The position numbers were made by a program, and so were the translations under genes. From Solicola gregarius (GTDB taxonomy: Bacteria; Actinomycetota; Actinomycetes; Propionibacteriales; Nocardioidaceae), in contig NZ_CP094970.1 of NCBI RefSeq assembly GCF_025790165.1, forward strand, positions 1,426,001 to 1,490,000: DNA of 64,000 nt, given 5' to 3'. This document shows positions 9,335-17,815 of the stretch, in pieces; within the stretch, counting starts at the first letter, position 1; each line of letters starts with the position of its first letter. The notes beneath the pieces were generated by a model. The model was not told the DNA's origin. It saw only the letters and a list, made by a program, of their open reading frames with translations, and made no database searches.

Positions 9335-9820
9335 TTAGGAGGCGAGGACCTCGTCGAGCAGGGTCTCGGCCTTGTCCTCGTTGGTGTGCTCGGCGAGCGC
9401 CAGCTCGGAGACCAGGATCTGGCGCGCCTTCGCGAGCATCCGCTTCTCGCCGGCGGACAGGCCGCGCTCACGCTCGCGGCGCCACAGGTCGCGTACGACC
9501 TCGGCGACCTTCATCACGTCGCCCGAGTGCAGCTTCTCGAGGTTCGCCTTGTAGCGGCGGGACCAGTTCGTTGGCTCTTCGGTGTGCTCGGCGCGCAGTA
9601 CGCCGAATACCGCGTCGAGCCCATCCTTGTCTACGACATCGCGTACGCCGACCAGATCAACGTTGCAGGCAGGCACTCGTACGACGAGATCGTTCTGCGC
9701 AACGATGCGAAGTACCAAGTAGTCCTTGTCTTCGCCCTTGATCTGTCGGGTTTCGATGTCTTCGATAATGGCCGCCCCATGATTGGGGTACACAACCGTC
9801 TCACCGACAGTGAAAGTCAT
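9335..9820 (-). CDS. carD: CarD-family RNA polymerase-binding transcription factor
   Basis: CarD binds the RNA polymerase beta subunit and stabilises open complexes, notably at rRNA promoters. The 161-aa protein has the N-terminal Tudor-like RNAP-interaction domain ([20 protein letters not shown]) and a C-terminal helical DNA-binding domain ([52 protein letters not shown]). The length matches mycobacterial CarD. It starts at the ATG at 9818-9820, with GGAAAGGG about 10 nt upstream. In mycobacteria ispD and ispF follow carD in the same direction; here ispF converges on it instead, and the lipoprotein diverges from it as lpqE does. Confidence 0.95.
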   Translation of the reverse strand: MTFTVGETVVYPNHGAAIIEDIETRQIKGEDKDYLVLRIVAQNDLVVRVPACNVDLVGVRDVVDKDGLDAVFGVLRAEHTEEPTNWSRRYKANLEKLHSGDVMKVAEVVRDLWRRERERGLSAGEKRMLAKARQILVSELALAEHTNEDKAETLLDEVLAS

Positions 9821-9908
9821 ATGTAGAAGCCCTTTCCTCGTGACTAGGATAACACGTCGGGCGGTCGACCTCTTCGGCGTCTTCGCAGGTCAGAGGCCCA
9901 ATCCGGGC

Positions 9909-9938
9909 TTGACAAACGCCGATTCGTTCGTCTACACG
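9909..9938 (+). promoter_or_regulatory. Candidate sigma-70-type promoter
   Basis: TTGACA at 9909-9914 and TACACG at 9933-9938 are separated by 18 nt, in the carD-lipoprotein divergent gap. It points toward the lipoprotein gene, leaving a leader of about 175 nt. The 299-nt gap otherwise shows no gene. Confidence 0.4.
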
Positions 9939-10119
9939 TGCGCGTACGGCGCGCATCTCTACGGCCGAGCGACCGCGCTCACGTTCCGTGCCCGGCCCTG
10001 ATGCGGCGATCGGCCGCGGAGGTCGATATCCTGTGGCGCGGACGACCCGGCACCGTTCGGGCACCGACGACACCCGCGTACCGAACCCGCCCCTGATGGC
10101 GTCCGAAGGGATACCAGAC

Positions 10120-10695
10120 GTGAGACCTACCGCGAGCCGAACTCGTCGCCGCGCCGCCTGCATCGCGGGGGTCGTGAGTCTGCTCGCGGTGAGCGCGTGC
10201 GGTACGGGCTTCGACGCGCAGACCAACCAGGTCTACCAGCCGGCGGCCGGCGCGAACGAACGTGCCGAGTCCGTCGACCTGCTCAACGTCCTGGCCGCCG
10301 ACAACTCCGACGACACGGCGACGATCTCCGCGAGCCTGCTGAACAAGGGTGATGCCGACGACACCGTCACCGCCATCACCGGCACCACCGACAGCGGCGA
10401 CGGGCTCAAGGGCGGCGACCCGATCGACGTCCAGCTCGCGGGCCCGATCGCGCTGCCAACACACGAGCTGGTCAAGGTCGGCGCGGATGCCGAGATCGTC
10501 GTGTCGTACGACGACCTCGGCGGCGGCCAGTACGTCACCCTCGACTTCGAGTTCGAGAACGCCGCCCCGATCACGATGGACGTGCCCGTCGTCGCCCGCG
10601 GCGAGCACGGCATCTACGACGGCATCGCCGAAGCGCCGGAGCCGACGACCGAGCCGACGACCGACGAAGAGACGAAGCCCGACGGCCAGGGCTGA
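10120..10695 (+). CDS. LpqE-like secreted lipoprotein
   Basis: This 191-aa lipoprotein starts at a GTG (10120-10122) with AAGGG 9 nt upstream. It has a basic n-region (RPTASRTRRR), a hydrophobic core and the lipobox VSAC, with lipidated Cys27. The mature part is acidic, beta-rich and rich in Asp/Thr, and ends in a Pro/Thr/Glu tail (PEPTTEPTTDEETKP) likely to span or leave the wall. An upstream ATG (10096) would spoil the signal peptide. It is divergent from carD, exactly where LpqE lies in Mycobacterium tuberculosis, and it resembles LpqE in size and plan. The molecular role of LpqE is not known. It converges on regX3. Confidence 0.75.
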   Translation: MRPTASRTRRRAACIAGVVSLLAVSACGTGFDAQTNQVYQPAAGANERAESVDLLNVLAADNSDDTATISASLLNKGDADDTVTAITGTTDSGDGLKGGDPIDVQLAGPIALPTHELVKVGADAEIVVSYDDLGGGQYVTLDFEFENAAPITMDVPVVARGEHGIYDGIAEAPEPTTEPTTDEETKPDGQG

Positions 10696-10711
10696 GCTGC
10701 CCGGCGCCCGG

Positions 10712-11389
10712 TCACATCTCGTACTTGTAACCGAGCCCGCGTACCGTCACGAGCATCCGCGGATTCGACGGATCTGGCTCGATCTTGGCGCGCAGACGCT
10801 TGACGTGTACGTCGAGTGTCTTGGTGTCGCCGACGTAGTCCGCGCCCCAGACGCGGTCGATCAACTGACCCCGCGTGAGCACCCGCCCGGTGTTGCGTAG
10901 GAACATCTCGAGCAGCTCGAACTCCTTGAGCGGCAGGCGCACCTCCGAACCCTCGACGGTCACCACGTGGCGGTCGACGTCCATTCGTACCCGCCCGGAC
11001 TCCAGGGCGGTCGGCGCCTCGTCGACGTCGGTGCCGCGCCGCAGCACCGCACGGATCCGGGCGACCAGCTCGCGCGGGCTGTACGGCTTCGTCACGTAGT
11101 CGTCGGCACCCAGCTCGAGGCCGACGACCTTGTCGACCTCGGCATCCTTGGCGCTCACCATGATCACCGGCACGTTCGACGTCTGGCGGATCTGGCGACA
11201 TACCTCCGTACCGGGGAGTCCGGGGAGCATCAGGTCCAAGAGCACGATGTCGGCGCCGGCCCGGTCGAAGTCCGCCAGCGCGTCATGGCCGTTCTCGGCG
11301 ATCGACACCTCGAAGCCCTCCTTGCGCAGCACGTACGCGAGGGCGTCGCTGTAGCTTTCCTCATCTTCGACGACGAGAACACGGGTCAC
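10712..11389 (-). CDS. regX3: Two-component response regulator RegX3 (PhoP/OmpR type)
   Basis: The 225-aa protein has a receiver domain (residues 1-115) with acidic residues E8/D9, phospho-acceptor D52 (VLLDLMLPG) and the DYVTKPYSPREL lysine loop. A winged-helix DNA-binding domain follows (about 130-225: LPLKEFELLEMFLRN, TLDVHVKRLRAKIE, TVRGLGYKYE). It controls the phosphate-starvation response as partner of SenX3. The GTG start overlaps the senX3 stop (GTGA). Unusually the minus-strand order is senX3 then regX3, divergent from phoU, with a PHO box between senX3 and phoU that implies autoregulation. It could also be called PhoP by streptomycete convention. Confidence 0.93.
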   Translation of the reverse strand: MTRVLVVEDEESYSDALAYVLRKEGFEVSIAENGHDALADFDRAGADIVLLDLMLPGLPGTEVCRQIRQTSNVPVIMVSAKDAEVDKVVGLELGADDYVTKPYSPRELVARIRAVLRRGTDVDEAPTALESGRVRMDVDRHVVTVEGSEVRLPLKEFELLEMFLRNTGRVLTRGQLIDRVWGADYVGDTKTLDVHVKRLRAKIEPDPSNPRMLVTVRGLGYKYEM

Positions 11390-12609
11390 TGTGTTGTCTC
11401 CTTGGGCAGTGGTTCCACGACGCGGTCTGCGTCGTCGGTTTCGTTGCCTACGTACGCCTCGGATTCCGAGGCGGTCTCGTGTCGCGGCAGGCAGATCGAG
11501 AACGACGAGCCCTGTCCGGGCTCGCTCCAGACCTTCACCTCGCCGCCGTGGCTCGCGGCCACGTGCTTGACGATCGACAGGCCGAGCCCGGTGCCGCCGG
11601 TCGTACGCGCGCGCGCCGGGTCGACGCGGTAGAAGCGCTCGAAGATGCGCTCGATCTCGGCCTGCGGGATCCCGATCCCGCGATCGGTGACGGTGATCTG
11701 CACCCGGGAGTCCTTCGCGGCCGCGACGACCGCGACCCGCGAGCCCTCCGGGCTGTAGGCCACGGCGTTCTCTACCAGGTTGCTGACCGCCGCCAGGATC
11801 TGGTCCGGCTCACCGAGGACGTGCAGGTCGCCGTCGGTACGTCCGCGCAGCGAGATCTGCTTGGCCTCGGCGTCGGTGCGGCTGCGCTCGATCGCGCTGT
11901 CGACCAGCTCGGCGATGTCCACGTCGACCGGCTCGTCGACGAGCTCGTCGGCCTGCAGACGCGACAGCTCGATGATCTGTTGCACGAGGCGGTTGAGCCG
12001 CTCGCTCTCGATCTGGATCCGGCCGGCGAACCGCTCCACCGCCCCCGGGTCGTCCTTCGCCTCCGCAACCGCCTCGGCGAGCAGGTTCATCGCACCGATC
12101 GGCGTCTTGAGCTCGTGCGAGACGTTGGCCACGAAGTCGCGCCGGATCGCCTCGACCCGTCGCTCGCGCGTACGGTCGTCGACGAGGACGAGCACCAGCT
12201 TGCTGGAAAGCGGCGCGACCCGCGCGACGAGGTGCATCGGCAGGGCCGAACGGTTACGGCTCAAGGTGAGCTCGGCCTGGCGTACCTCACCATCGCGACG
12301 CACCTTTCGTACCAGCTCGACCAGGTCATCGTGCGCGAGCCGGTCGTCGTGCACGATGCCGATCGCGTACGCCGGCGCGGAGGCCTTCACGATCGTGTCG
12401 TCCTCGTCGAGGACGACGGTCGACGAGCGCAGCACCGACAGTACGGACTCGACACCGGCCGGGATGGTCGGAGTCGGGCCGTCGGGGATCTCGCGCTGCG
12501 ACCGCTCCGAGAGTCGCCAGACGAGAGCTACGCCGACGCCGAGAACGGCGCCGAGTAGACCCACGAGGACGAGCTGCACATCGGTGCTCACACCCCCGAT
12601 CGTACGCAT
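11386..12609 (-). CDS. senX3: Sensor histidine kinase SenX3 (PhoR type)
   Basis: A single N-terminal membrane helix (VQLVLVGLLGAVLGVGVALVW) is followed by a cytoplasmic PAS-like region (VLRSSTVVLDEDDTIVKASA). The HisKA domain has FVANVSHELKTPIGAM (phospho-histidine) and the HATPase domain has LVENAVAYSPEG, VTDRGIGIP, FERFYRVD and GGTGLGLSIVKHV. It phosphorylates RegX3 when phosphate is scarce; in the mycobacterial system PhoU and the Pst transporter restrain it. Two starts are possible: ATG 12607-12609 (407 aa, used here) or GTG 12589-12591. A GTG at 12631 is less likely because it runs toward the PHO box. Confidence 0.92.
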   Translation of the reverse strand: MRTIGGVSTDVQLVLVGLLGAVLGVGVALVWRLSERSQREIPDGPTPTIPAGVESVLSVLRSSTVVLDEDDTIVKASAPAYAIGIVHDDRLAHDDLVELVRKVRRDGEVRQAELTLSRNRSALPMHLVARVAPLSSKLVLVLVDDRTRERRVEAIRRDFVANVSHELKTPIGAMNLLAEAVAEAKDDPGAVERFAGRIQIESERLNRLVQQIIELSRLQADELVDEPVDVDIAELVDSAIERSRTDAEAKQISLRGRTDGDLHVLGEPDQILAAVSNLVENAVAYSPEGSRVAVVAAAKDSRVQITVTDRGIGIPQAEIERIFERFYRVDPARARTTGGTGLGLSIVKHVAASHGGEVKVWSEPGQGSSFSICLPRHETASESEAYVGNETDDADRVVEPLPKETTQ

Positions 12610-12664
12610 CCGGTTCACCGCTGCTTGATCCACTAGGCGCTTGTGACCTGGGCTTTTGCCGATT

Positions 12665-12708
12665 GTTCACTGTGCGTTCACGGCAGGTCGCCCGCCCGTC
12701 ACCCTGGC
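12665..12708. promoter_or_regulatory. PHO box: four 11-bp direct-repeat units
   Basis: Four consecutive 11-nt units start at 12665, 12676, 12687 and 12698: GTTCACTGTGC, GTTCACGGCAG, GTCGCCCGCCC, GTCACCCTGGC. The first two match the actinobacterial PHO-box pattern GTTCAC with 11-nt period, and the others are weaker. It sits between senX3-regX3 and phoU, so RegX3 likely controls both directions. Confidence 0.75.
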
Positions 12709-12725
12709 TACCTACTGTTCGAAAC

Positions 12726-13379
12726 ATGCGTGATCAGTACTACGACCAACTCGACTCTGTCGTCGACGACCTGGTCGCCATGACCGCCGCCGTACGTACG
12801 GCGGTGCTCGAGGCGACCGACGCGTTGTTGGACGCGAACGCCGAAGCGGCCGAGTCGGTCATCTCCGGTGACCGCGACATCGACCAGGCCCGCGAGATCA
12901 TCGAGGAGCGCTCGCTGCACCTGCTCGCCACCCAGCAGCCGGTCGCGACGGACCTCCGCCAACTCGTCGCGACGCTACGGATGGTGGCAGACCTCGAGCG
13001 GATGGGTGACCTGTCGGTGCACATCGCCAAGGTCGCCCGGATGCGGATGCCCGACGTCGCCGTTCCCGAGCCCCTGCGGCCGACGATCTCTCGGATGGCC
13101 GAGGTCGCCGAGGAGATGGTCGCCTCGGCGTCGCGGATCGTCGCCGAGCGCGACGTCGATGCCGCACGCGAGCTCGAGGCACAGGACGACGAGATGGACA
13201 AGCTGCGCCGCTCGCTGTTCCGTGCTCTGCTCGGTGACGAGTGGGACCACGGCGTCGAGGCCGCGATCGACATCGCGCTGCTCGGCCGCTACTACGAGCG
13301 CATCGGCGACCACTCGGTCTCGATGGCCCGCCGCGTCGTCTACCTCGTGACCGGCGAGCACCCGGAAGCGACCGCCTGA
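12726..13379 (+). CDS. phoU: Phosphate-signalling regulator PhoU
   Basis: PhoU couples Pst transporter status to the SenX3/PhoR kinase and keeps the Pho regulon off when phosphate is plentiful. The 217-aa protein is two similar three-helix PhoU domains. The first has LLDANAEAAESVISGDRDID and ATDLRQLVATLRMVADLERMGDL; the second repeats the pattern, ending DIALLGRYYERIGDHSVSMARRV. The E/DRxGD motifs bind metal. The start is the ATG at 12726 (MRDQYYDQL), not the in-frame TTG upstream inside the PHO box. There is no pst operon in the window. Confidence 0.93.
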   Translation: MRDQYYDQLDSVVDDLVAMTAAVRTAVLEATDALLDANAEAAESVISGDRDIDQAREIIEERSLHLLATQQPVATDLRQLVATLRMVADLERMGDLSVHIAKVARMRMPDVAVPEPLRPTISRMAEVAEEMVASASRIVAERDVDAARELEAQDDEMDKLRRSLFRALLGDEWDHGVEAAIDIALLGRYYERIGDHSVSMARRVVYLVTGEHPEATA

Positions 13380-13394
13380 CGAAGGCGGCCCGGG

Positions 13395-14207
13395 TCACAA
13401 CCGAAGCAGGTTGTAGATCGCCACGAGTCCGAGCACGACGATGCAGACGCGAAGAGCGGTCGGCGGCAGCCGTCTACCGACGCGTGCACCGACGACGCCG
13501 CCGCACAGCGAGCCGCCGGCGATCAAGGCGACGGCCGTCCAGTCGATCCGGTCCCAGCCGACGATCAGGTACGTCACGCCCGCGACCAGGTTGACCACGA
13601 GGGACAGTACGTTCTTGGTCGCATTGTGTCGCTGCAGGGAGTCGGGCACGAGGATGCCGAGCACACCGACGACCAGGATCCCTTGTGCTGCGGTGAAGTA
13701 GCCGCCGTACACGCCGCACAGGTAGATGCCGGCGATGGTCGCCAGTACGTGGCCCCGACCGATCTTCGGCGTCCCGTCGGCGTACGTGGCAGGCACGTGA
13801 CCGGCGGCAACCGCGGCCTCGCGCCGCGCCGCGAGCCGACGCTGCAGGTACGGCTGCCCGACGACCAGGACGAGCGCGATCGCCAGTAGCACCGGGACGA
13901 TGGTGACGAACGCGTCCTCGGGAAGGTGCAGCAGCAGGTACGCGCCGGTGAGGGCGCCGACGAACGACGCCGGCGCCAGTACGATCAGGCGCCGACGCTG
14001 GCCCGCGAGCTCACGCCGGTAGCCGAACGAACCGGTCAGCCCACCCGGGATCAGCCCGAGCGCGTTGCTCATCGTCGCGGTCACCGGGGGTACGCCGAAC
14101 GCGACGAGCGTCGGGAAGGTAATCAGGGTCCCGGAACCGACGATCGTGTTGATGATCCCGGCACCCAGGCCCGCTACGGCCACCAGGATCATCTCGAGAG
14201 GTGTCAC
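13395..14207 (-). CDS. TSUP (TauE/SafE) family membrane transporter
   Basis: This 270-aa integral membrane protein has two TauE/SafE half-repeats separated by a charged loop. The N-half has the GLGAGIINTIVGSGTLITFP signature and NALGLIPGGLTGSFGYRREL; the C-half has GVYGGYFTAAQGILVVGVLG and NATKNVLSLVVNLVAGVTYLI. About eight membrane helices are expected. TSUP proteins export or import sulfur- or carbon-containing anions (sulfite, sulfoacetate, sulfate); the substrate is not evident here. The start is taken as GTG 14205-14207 (VTPLEMILVAVAG); an upstream TTG would add a non-membrane tail. It is convergent with phoU and divergent from the M23 gene. Two more TSUP genes occur in the window. Confidence 0.85.
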   Translation of the reverse strand: MTPLEMILVAVAGLGAGIINTIVGSGTLITFPTLVAFGVPPVTATMSNALGLIPGGLTGSFGYRRELAGQRRRLIVLAPASFVGALTGAYLLLHLPEDAFVTIVPVLLAIALVLVVGQPYLQRRLAARREAAVAAGHVPATYADGTPKIGRGHVLATIAGIYLCGVYGGYFTAAQGILVVGVLGILVPDSLQRHNATKNVLSLVVNLVAGVTYLIVGWDRIDWTAVALIAGGSLCGGVVGARVGRRLPPTALRVCIVVLGLVAIYNLLRL

Positions 14208-14285
14208 CGCAGCACGGTACAGGTGCGGCCGCGTCCCTCTGACGGCGCAGGTTTGCCTGCGCAACGATTCGGGTAACGATTGCAT

Positions 14286-15062
14286 ATGCGTGTTCGTGCC
14301 CTCGTCGCCGCTGCAGCTCTCGTCGTCGTCGGTGTCGTCTCGGGCGCCTCACCCGCGATGGCGAAACCGACCTTCAAGGCACCGTTCCCGTGCGGCCAGA
14401 CCTGGACGTACAGCCACCACAGCTCCGAGGTACGTCTCGCACTCGACTTCGTCGACACGGGCGGCAACACGAACGGCGCCCCGGTGCTCGCCTCGGCCGC
14501 GGGCACGGTCAGCCACCACTGGGAGGACGGTGGCGCCGGCAACTACGTCGTGATCGACCACGGCGACGGCTGGCAGACCTACTACTTCCACCTGAGCGAC
14601 TTCTCGACGCCCGACGGCGCGCAGGTCGCCCAAGGCCAGCAGATCGGAGTCACCGGCAGCACCGGCGCTTCGAGCGGCCCGCACCAGCACTACGAGCAGC
14701 TCTACAACGGCGAGGGCCAGACGATCGAGATCAACGGGCAGTCGCTCGCGCCGTACCCGGGCGGGTACTTCGAGAAGTCCCTGACCAGCGACAACGGCTG
14801 CGGCGACGACGGCAGCCATCCGTTCCGTACGTGGGGCTCAGGGGTGAACCTCCGCGCGGAGTCCAACACGGGCTCGGCCGCGGTCGGCACCCTCGGCGGT
14901 CCGACGAACGTCAACGTGATCTGCCAGGAACAGGGCGAGACCGTCACCGCCGAGGGCTACACGAACAACTGGTGGTCGAAGCTCGCGGGCTACAACGGCT
15001 ACATCACGAACATCTACATCGACCACCCCGACGCCCAGCTCCCGGGCGTGCCGCTCTGTTAG
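14286..15062 (+). CDS. Secreted M23 family peptidase with C-terminal SH3 domain
   Basis: The protein is 258 aa with a cleavable signal peptide (MRVRALVAAAALVVVG, then SPAMA-K). Residues ~30-165 form an M23/lysostaphin-type fold: HHSSEVRLALDFVDT (first zinc-ligand region), PVLASAAGTVSHHW, YVVIDHGDGWQTYYFHL and GPHQHYEQL (HxH zinc ligands). Residues ~185-250 are a bacterial SH3 domain (GVNLRAESNTGSAAVGTLG, ending GYITNIYI) that could bind peptidoglycan. The expected activity is cell-wall or peptide endopeptidase. The spacing between the first His and Asp is longer than in LytM but agrees with the secreted actinobacterial subgroup. A GC hairpin follows. Confidence 0.87.
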   Translation: MRVRALVAAAALVVVGVVSGASPAMAKPTFKAPFPCGQTWTYSHHSSEVRLALDFVDTGGNTNGAPVLASAAGTVSHHWEDGGAGNYVVIDHGDGWQTYYFHLSDFSTPDGAQVAQGQQIGVTGSTGASSGPHQHYEQLYNGEGQTIEINGQSLAPYPGGYFEKSLTSDNGCGDDGSHPFRTWGSGVNLRAESNTGSAAVGTLGGPTNVNVICQEQGETVTAEGYTNNWWSKLAGYNGYITNIYIDHPDAQLPGVPLC

Positions 15063-15077
15063 CGGAACCTGAACTGG

Positions 15078-15121
15078 GCCCATGCCGGGGCGGACTCCCT
15101 CCGTACCGCCCCGGCGCGGGC
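15078..15121. terminator. GC-rich hairpin between convergent genes
   Basis: Perfect 10-bp arms (15084-15093 and 15106-15115) extend to 16 nt with two mismatches (15078-15093, 15106-15121); the loop is 12 nt. It lies between the M23 gene and the phosphoglycerate mutase gene. Confidence 0.75.
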
Positions 15122-15143
15122 TCATCCGCGGCGCGATGCCACC

Positions 15144-15896
15144 TCAGCGGCCCTGGTTCGCGACGGCCTTGATCGCCTCGGCGGCCGCGTCGGGGTCGAG
15201 GTAGCGGCCGCCCTTCGTGACGGGCCGCATCTGGTCGTCCAGCTCGTAGACGAGCGGGATGCCCGTCGGGATGTTCAGCCCGACGATCGTCTGCTCGTCC
15301 ATGTCGTCGAGGTGCTTGACGAGCGCGCGCAGGGAGTTGCCGTGCGCGGTGACGAGCACCGTGTCGCCGCGGCGCAGGTCGGGGACGATGCCGTCGTACC
15401 AGTACGGCAGCATCCGCTCGAGAACGTCCTTGAGGCACTCGGTCCGCGGGCGCGCGTCGGGCGGCAGCACGGCGTACCGCGGGTCGGCGTCCTGGCTGTA
15501 CGGGTCGTCGGCGGCGATGGGAGGCGGTGGCGTGTCGTACGAGCGGCGCCACTTCATGAACTGCTCCTCGCCGAACTCCGCGAGGGTCGCCTTCTTGTCC
15601 TTGCCCTGCAGGGCACCGTAGTGGCGCTCGTTCAGCCGCCAGGTGCGGCGCACCGGAATCCAGTGCCGGTCGATCCCGTCGAGGGCGAGCTGCGCAGTGG
15701 CGATCGCACGCCGGAGCAGCGACGTGTGGAGTACGTCCGGCAGCAGGCCCGCCTCGCGGATGAGCTCGGCTCCGCGTACGGCCTCCCGCTCACCCTTGTC
15801 GTTCAGCGGCACGTCCACCCAGCCGGTGAACAGGTTCTTGGCATTCCACTCGCTCTCGCCGTGGCGGAGCAGGATCAGCGTGTGCGTATCGGCCAT
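15144..15896 (-). CDS. gpmA: 2,3-bisphosphoglycerate-dependent phosphoglycerate mutase
   Basis: This glycolytic enzyme interconverts 3- and 2-phosphoglycerate. The 250-aa sequence has [12 protein letters not shown] (phospho-histidine), [46 protein letters not shown], and [17 protein letters not shown] (second catalytic histidine). The length and insert pattern match dimeric/tetrameric dPGM, not cofactor-independent mutase. I chose the ATG at 15894-15896 over an in-frame GTG two codons upstream. In mycobacteria gpm1 lies beside senX3-regX3 and mshA; the same set is present here but spread over 10 kb. Confidence 0.95.
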   Translation of the reverse strand: MADTHTLILLRHGESEWNAKNLFTGWVDVPLNDKGEREAVRGAELIREAGLLPDVLHTSLLRRAIATAQLALDGIDRHWIPVRRTWRLNERHYGALQGKDKKATLAEFGEEQFMKWRRSYDTPPPPIAADDPYSQDADPRYAVLPPDARPRTECLKDVLERMLPYWYDGIVPDLRRGDTVLVTAHGNSLRALVKHLDDMDEQTIVGLNIPTGIPLVYELDDQMRPVTKGGRYLDPDAAAEAIKAVANQGR

Positions 15897-15939
15897 GGCC
15901 ACAGGCTAGCGAGCACCGGGGCGACGCCGGTGGGCCGGA

Positions 15940-16587
15940 TCACTGCTCGGCCGTGACCAGCTCGCGAAGGGCGCGCTCGATCGCATCCTGTGGCTGCGCA
16001 CCGGTGATCATCCAACGGTTGTCGATGACGAACGTCGGCACCGACCGGATGTCGAGGTCGTGCGCCGCTTCTCGCTGCATCGTGACCTCGTCGCCGGCGA
16101 CGCCGGATGCCAGCACCTCGTCGACCCGCTCCGCGTCGAGTCCGACCAGCGCGGCACGTGCGGCGAGCGTGTCGTGGTCGGCGACATCGGCGCCCTCGAC
16201 GAAGTGTGCGCGCCACAGCTCGTGCGCGAGATCGCCCTGTGCCCCGGCGCCGGCGTGCGCGGCCGTCCAGGTCAGCAGCCGGTGGGCGTCGTACGTGTTG
16301 GCCGCGACCGCCGACTGGAAGTCGAAGTCGAGTCCGTCCGGCCGCCCTGCCGCGCGTACTCGCTCGACCATGGCGGCGACCTGTTCGGGCCCGCCGAACT
16401 TGGCGCCCAGAGCGTCGACCAACGGTTCGCCGGAGCTCTGTGCATCGGGGTCGAGCTGGTACGAACGCAGCGTCACCTCGATCTCGGTGCCGGTCGAGAG
16501 CGTCACCGCCGCGGCCGCCCGCTCGAACCGGGTGACCCCGATGTAACACCACGGGCAGACGACGTCTGAGAACACTTGTACCTTCAC
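15940..16587 (-). CDS. DsbA family (FrnE-like) oxidoreductase
   Basis: This 215-aa cytoplasmic thioredoxin-fold protein has the redox motif CPWC at residues 11-14 and a long helical insert, then SVPTFVIDNRWMITGAQ with the cis-proline. It matches the FrnE branch (COG2761) of DsbA proteins, which are disulfide oxidoreductases/isomerases, often linked to oxidative-stress tolerance or polyketide synthesis. It has no signal peptide. The GTG start at 16585-16587 is the only one before the conserved MKVQVFSDVVCPWC. It is downstream of yeiH with a 148-nt gap containing an interrupted palindrome, so it is probably a separate transcript. Confidence 0.88.
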   Translation of the reverse strand: MKVQVFSDVVCPWCYIGVTRFERAAAAVTLSTGTEIEVTLRSYQLDPDAQSSGEPLVDALGAKFGGPEQVAAMVERVRAAGRPDGLDFDFQSAVAANTYDAHRLLTWTAAHAGAGAQGDLAHELWRAHFVEGADVADHDTLAARAALVGLDAERVDEVLASGVAGDEVTMQREAAHDLDIRSVPTFVIDNRWMITGAQPQDAIERALRELVTAEQ

Positions 16588-16661
16588 ACCGACGGCAACG
16601 AAGGCCCACCCCGAGGCATTCCATGCCGGTCACCCGATGTGTCGAAACGCATGCGGCGGCC

Positions 16662-16724
16662 CCGTGAGCCGCACGTTCTGGTGCGACACGCCGGTGTGTC
16701 GCCGCACGAGTGTGCGGCCCACGG
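16662..16724. repeat. Interrupted inverted repeat with GCGACAC core
   Basis: The outer arms 16662-16674 and 16712-16724 are 13 nt with one mismatch. The inner part, GTGCGACAC (16681-16689) against GTGTCGCCGCAC, pairs with a 3-nt bulge. The core resembles that of the inverted repeat at 7130-7206. It lies between yeiH (upstream on the minus strand) and the dsbA-like gene, so it may end yeiH transcription. Confidence 0.6.
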
Positions 16725-16735
16725 CGGCTGTCGAC

Positions 16736-17743
16736 TCAGAAGAGCGCCAGGGTGAGGGCGAGGGACACCGACGACGCGATACCGGTCGAGGCCGTGGCGA
16801 GTCCGAGGACTCGCCACGGCACGGGGAACAGTGCGGCCACGCGCATCATCAGGCCGAGTCCGAACATCGCGCACGCGAGCAGCAAGGTCGTGGCGACGTC
16901 GGCCACCTCGAGCACGCCCGGCCCGAGCAGCCCCGCCGTACGTACTCCCGCAGCGACGACGAACCCGACGACGAACCAGGGCAACACCGGGGCCTTCGCC
17001 TCGGTACGCCCGGCCGGCTCGGCGCGCCGCTCGCGACGCTGCACGGCGACGAACGCCAAGGCGAGCATCGACACCCTGCCGAGCTTGATCGTGGTCGCGA
17101 TCGCGACCGCGGCAGCACCGGCCGCGGACGCCGCGGCCACGACCTGCGCCACCTCGTGGATGGACGCGCCGGCCCACACACCGAGTTGCGTATCGGTCAA
17201 GCCCAGCAGCGATCCGGTGACGGGGAGTACGACGATCATCAGCGTGCCGAACACCGTGACCATCGCGATCGACAGCGCGACATCCTCGTCGCGGCGCCGG
17301 ATGCCCGTCTCCACGGCGGCGATCGCGGAGGCGCCGCAGATGGAGAACCCCGACGCGATCAGGCTCACCAGTCCGCGCTCGAGCCCCATGCGCCCGCCGA
17401 GATAGCAGGTCAGGGTGAAGGTGGCGACGACGGTCACCGCGATGACGGCGATGCCGCGTACGCCGACGGTGGCGAGATCCTGAAGGGGGAGCCGCAGGCC
17501 GAGCAGCACGACGCCGACGCGAAGCAACAGCTTGGTGACGCGCTGCTGATCGCGCAGCCAGGCGTGGTCGCCGAGACGGGTGTTGCCGATCGCCGCCCCG
17601 ATCACCAGGGCGACCAGAAGAGGGCTCGCCAGCGGAACCAGGATGCCGATGCCGATCGCGGCGAGCGCGGCGGTCAGCGGCACCGCCAGACCGGCGAGCT
17701 CGGCGACGTACGTGGCGCGGCGCGGACGGGTGCGGAGAAGCAT
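16736..17743 (-). CDS. YeiH-family putative sulfate exporter
   Basis: This 335-aa membrane protein has about ten helices. Signature regions are ALVIGAAIGNT, LLRVGVVLLGLRLPL, the conserved GFSICGASAIAAVE re-entrant stretch and TGLTDTQLGVWAGASIHEVAQVVAAA. It belongs to UPF0324/YeiH, predicted sodium-independent anion or sulfate exporters (some characterised members move sulfonates); the true substrate is unknown. It starts at an ATG, 70 nt from a divergent LysR gene. The YeiH-LysR pairing is widespread, so LysR is probably its regulator. A basic loop (QRRERRAEPAGRTEAK) separates helices in the C-terminal half. Confidence 0.87.
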   Translation of the reverse strand: MLLRTRPRRATYVAELAGLAVPLTAALAAIGIGILVPLASPLLVALVIGAAIGNTRLGDHAWLRDQQRVTKLLLRVGVVLLGLRLPLQDLATVGVRGIAVIAVTVVATFTLTCYLGGRMGLERGLVSLIASGFSICGASAIAAVETGIRRRDEDVALSIAMVTVFGTLMIVVLPVTGSLLGLTDTQLGVWAGASIHEVAQVVAAASAAGAAAVAIATTIKLGRVSMLALAFVAVQRRERRAEPAGRTEAKAPVLPWFVVGFVVAAGVRTAGLLGPGVLEVADVATTLLLACAMFGLGLMMRVAALFPVPWRVLGLATASTGIASSVSLALTLALF

Positions 17744-17800
17744 GACTCCAGGTTCGGCGCGGCGCGGCGGTGCCAGTAGACCCCGGTTTCGCGACGGGTC

Positions 17801-17815
17801 ATAAACTCTCGTTAT
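17801..17815. promoter_or_regulatory. Candidate LysR-type operator (T-N11-A dyad)
   Basis: ATAA (17801-17804), 7 nt, TTAT (17812-17815) form a dyad fitting the T-N11-A LysR box (T17802, A17814). It overlaps the start codon of the lysR gene and lies in the 70-nt yeiH-lysR divergent gap, which suggests autoregulation. Confidence 0.5.

Noticed and set aside
14286-15062. M23 peptidase with a lost zinc ligand (Arg where His is expected four residues before Asp)
   Set aside because: The actinobacterial secreted subgroup has a longer His-to-Asp spacing and two histidines precede the segment, so loss of the ligand is not supported.
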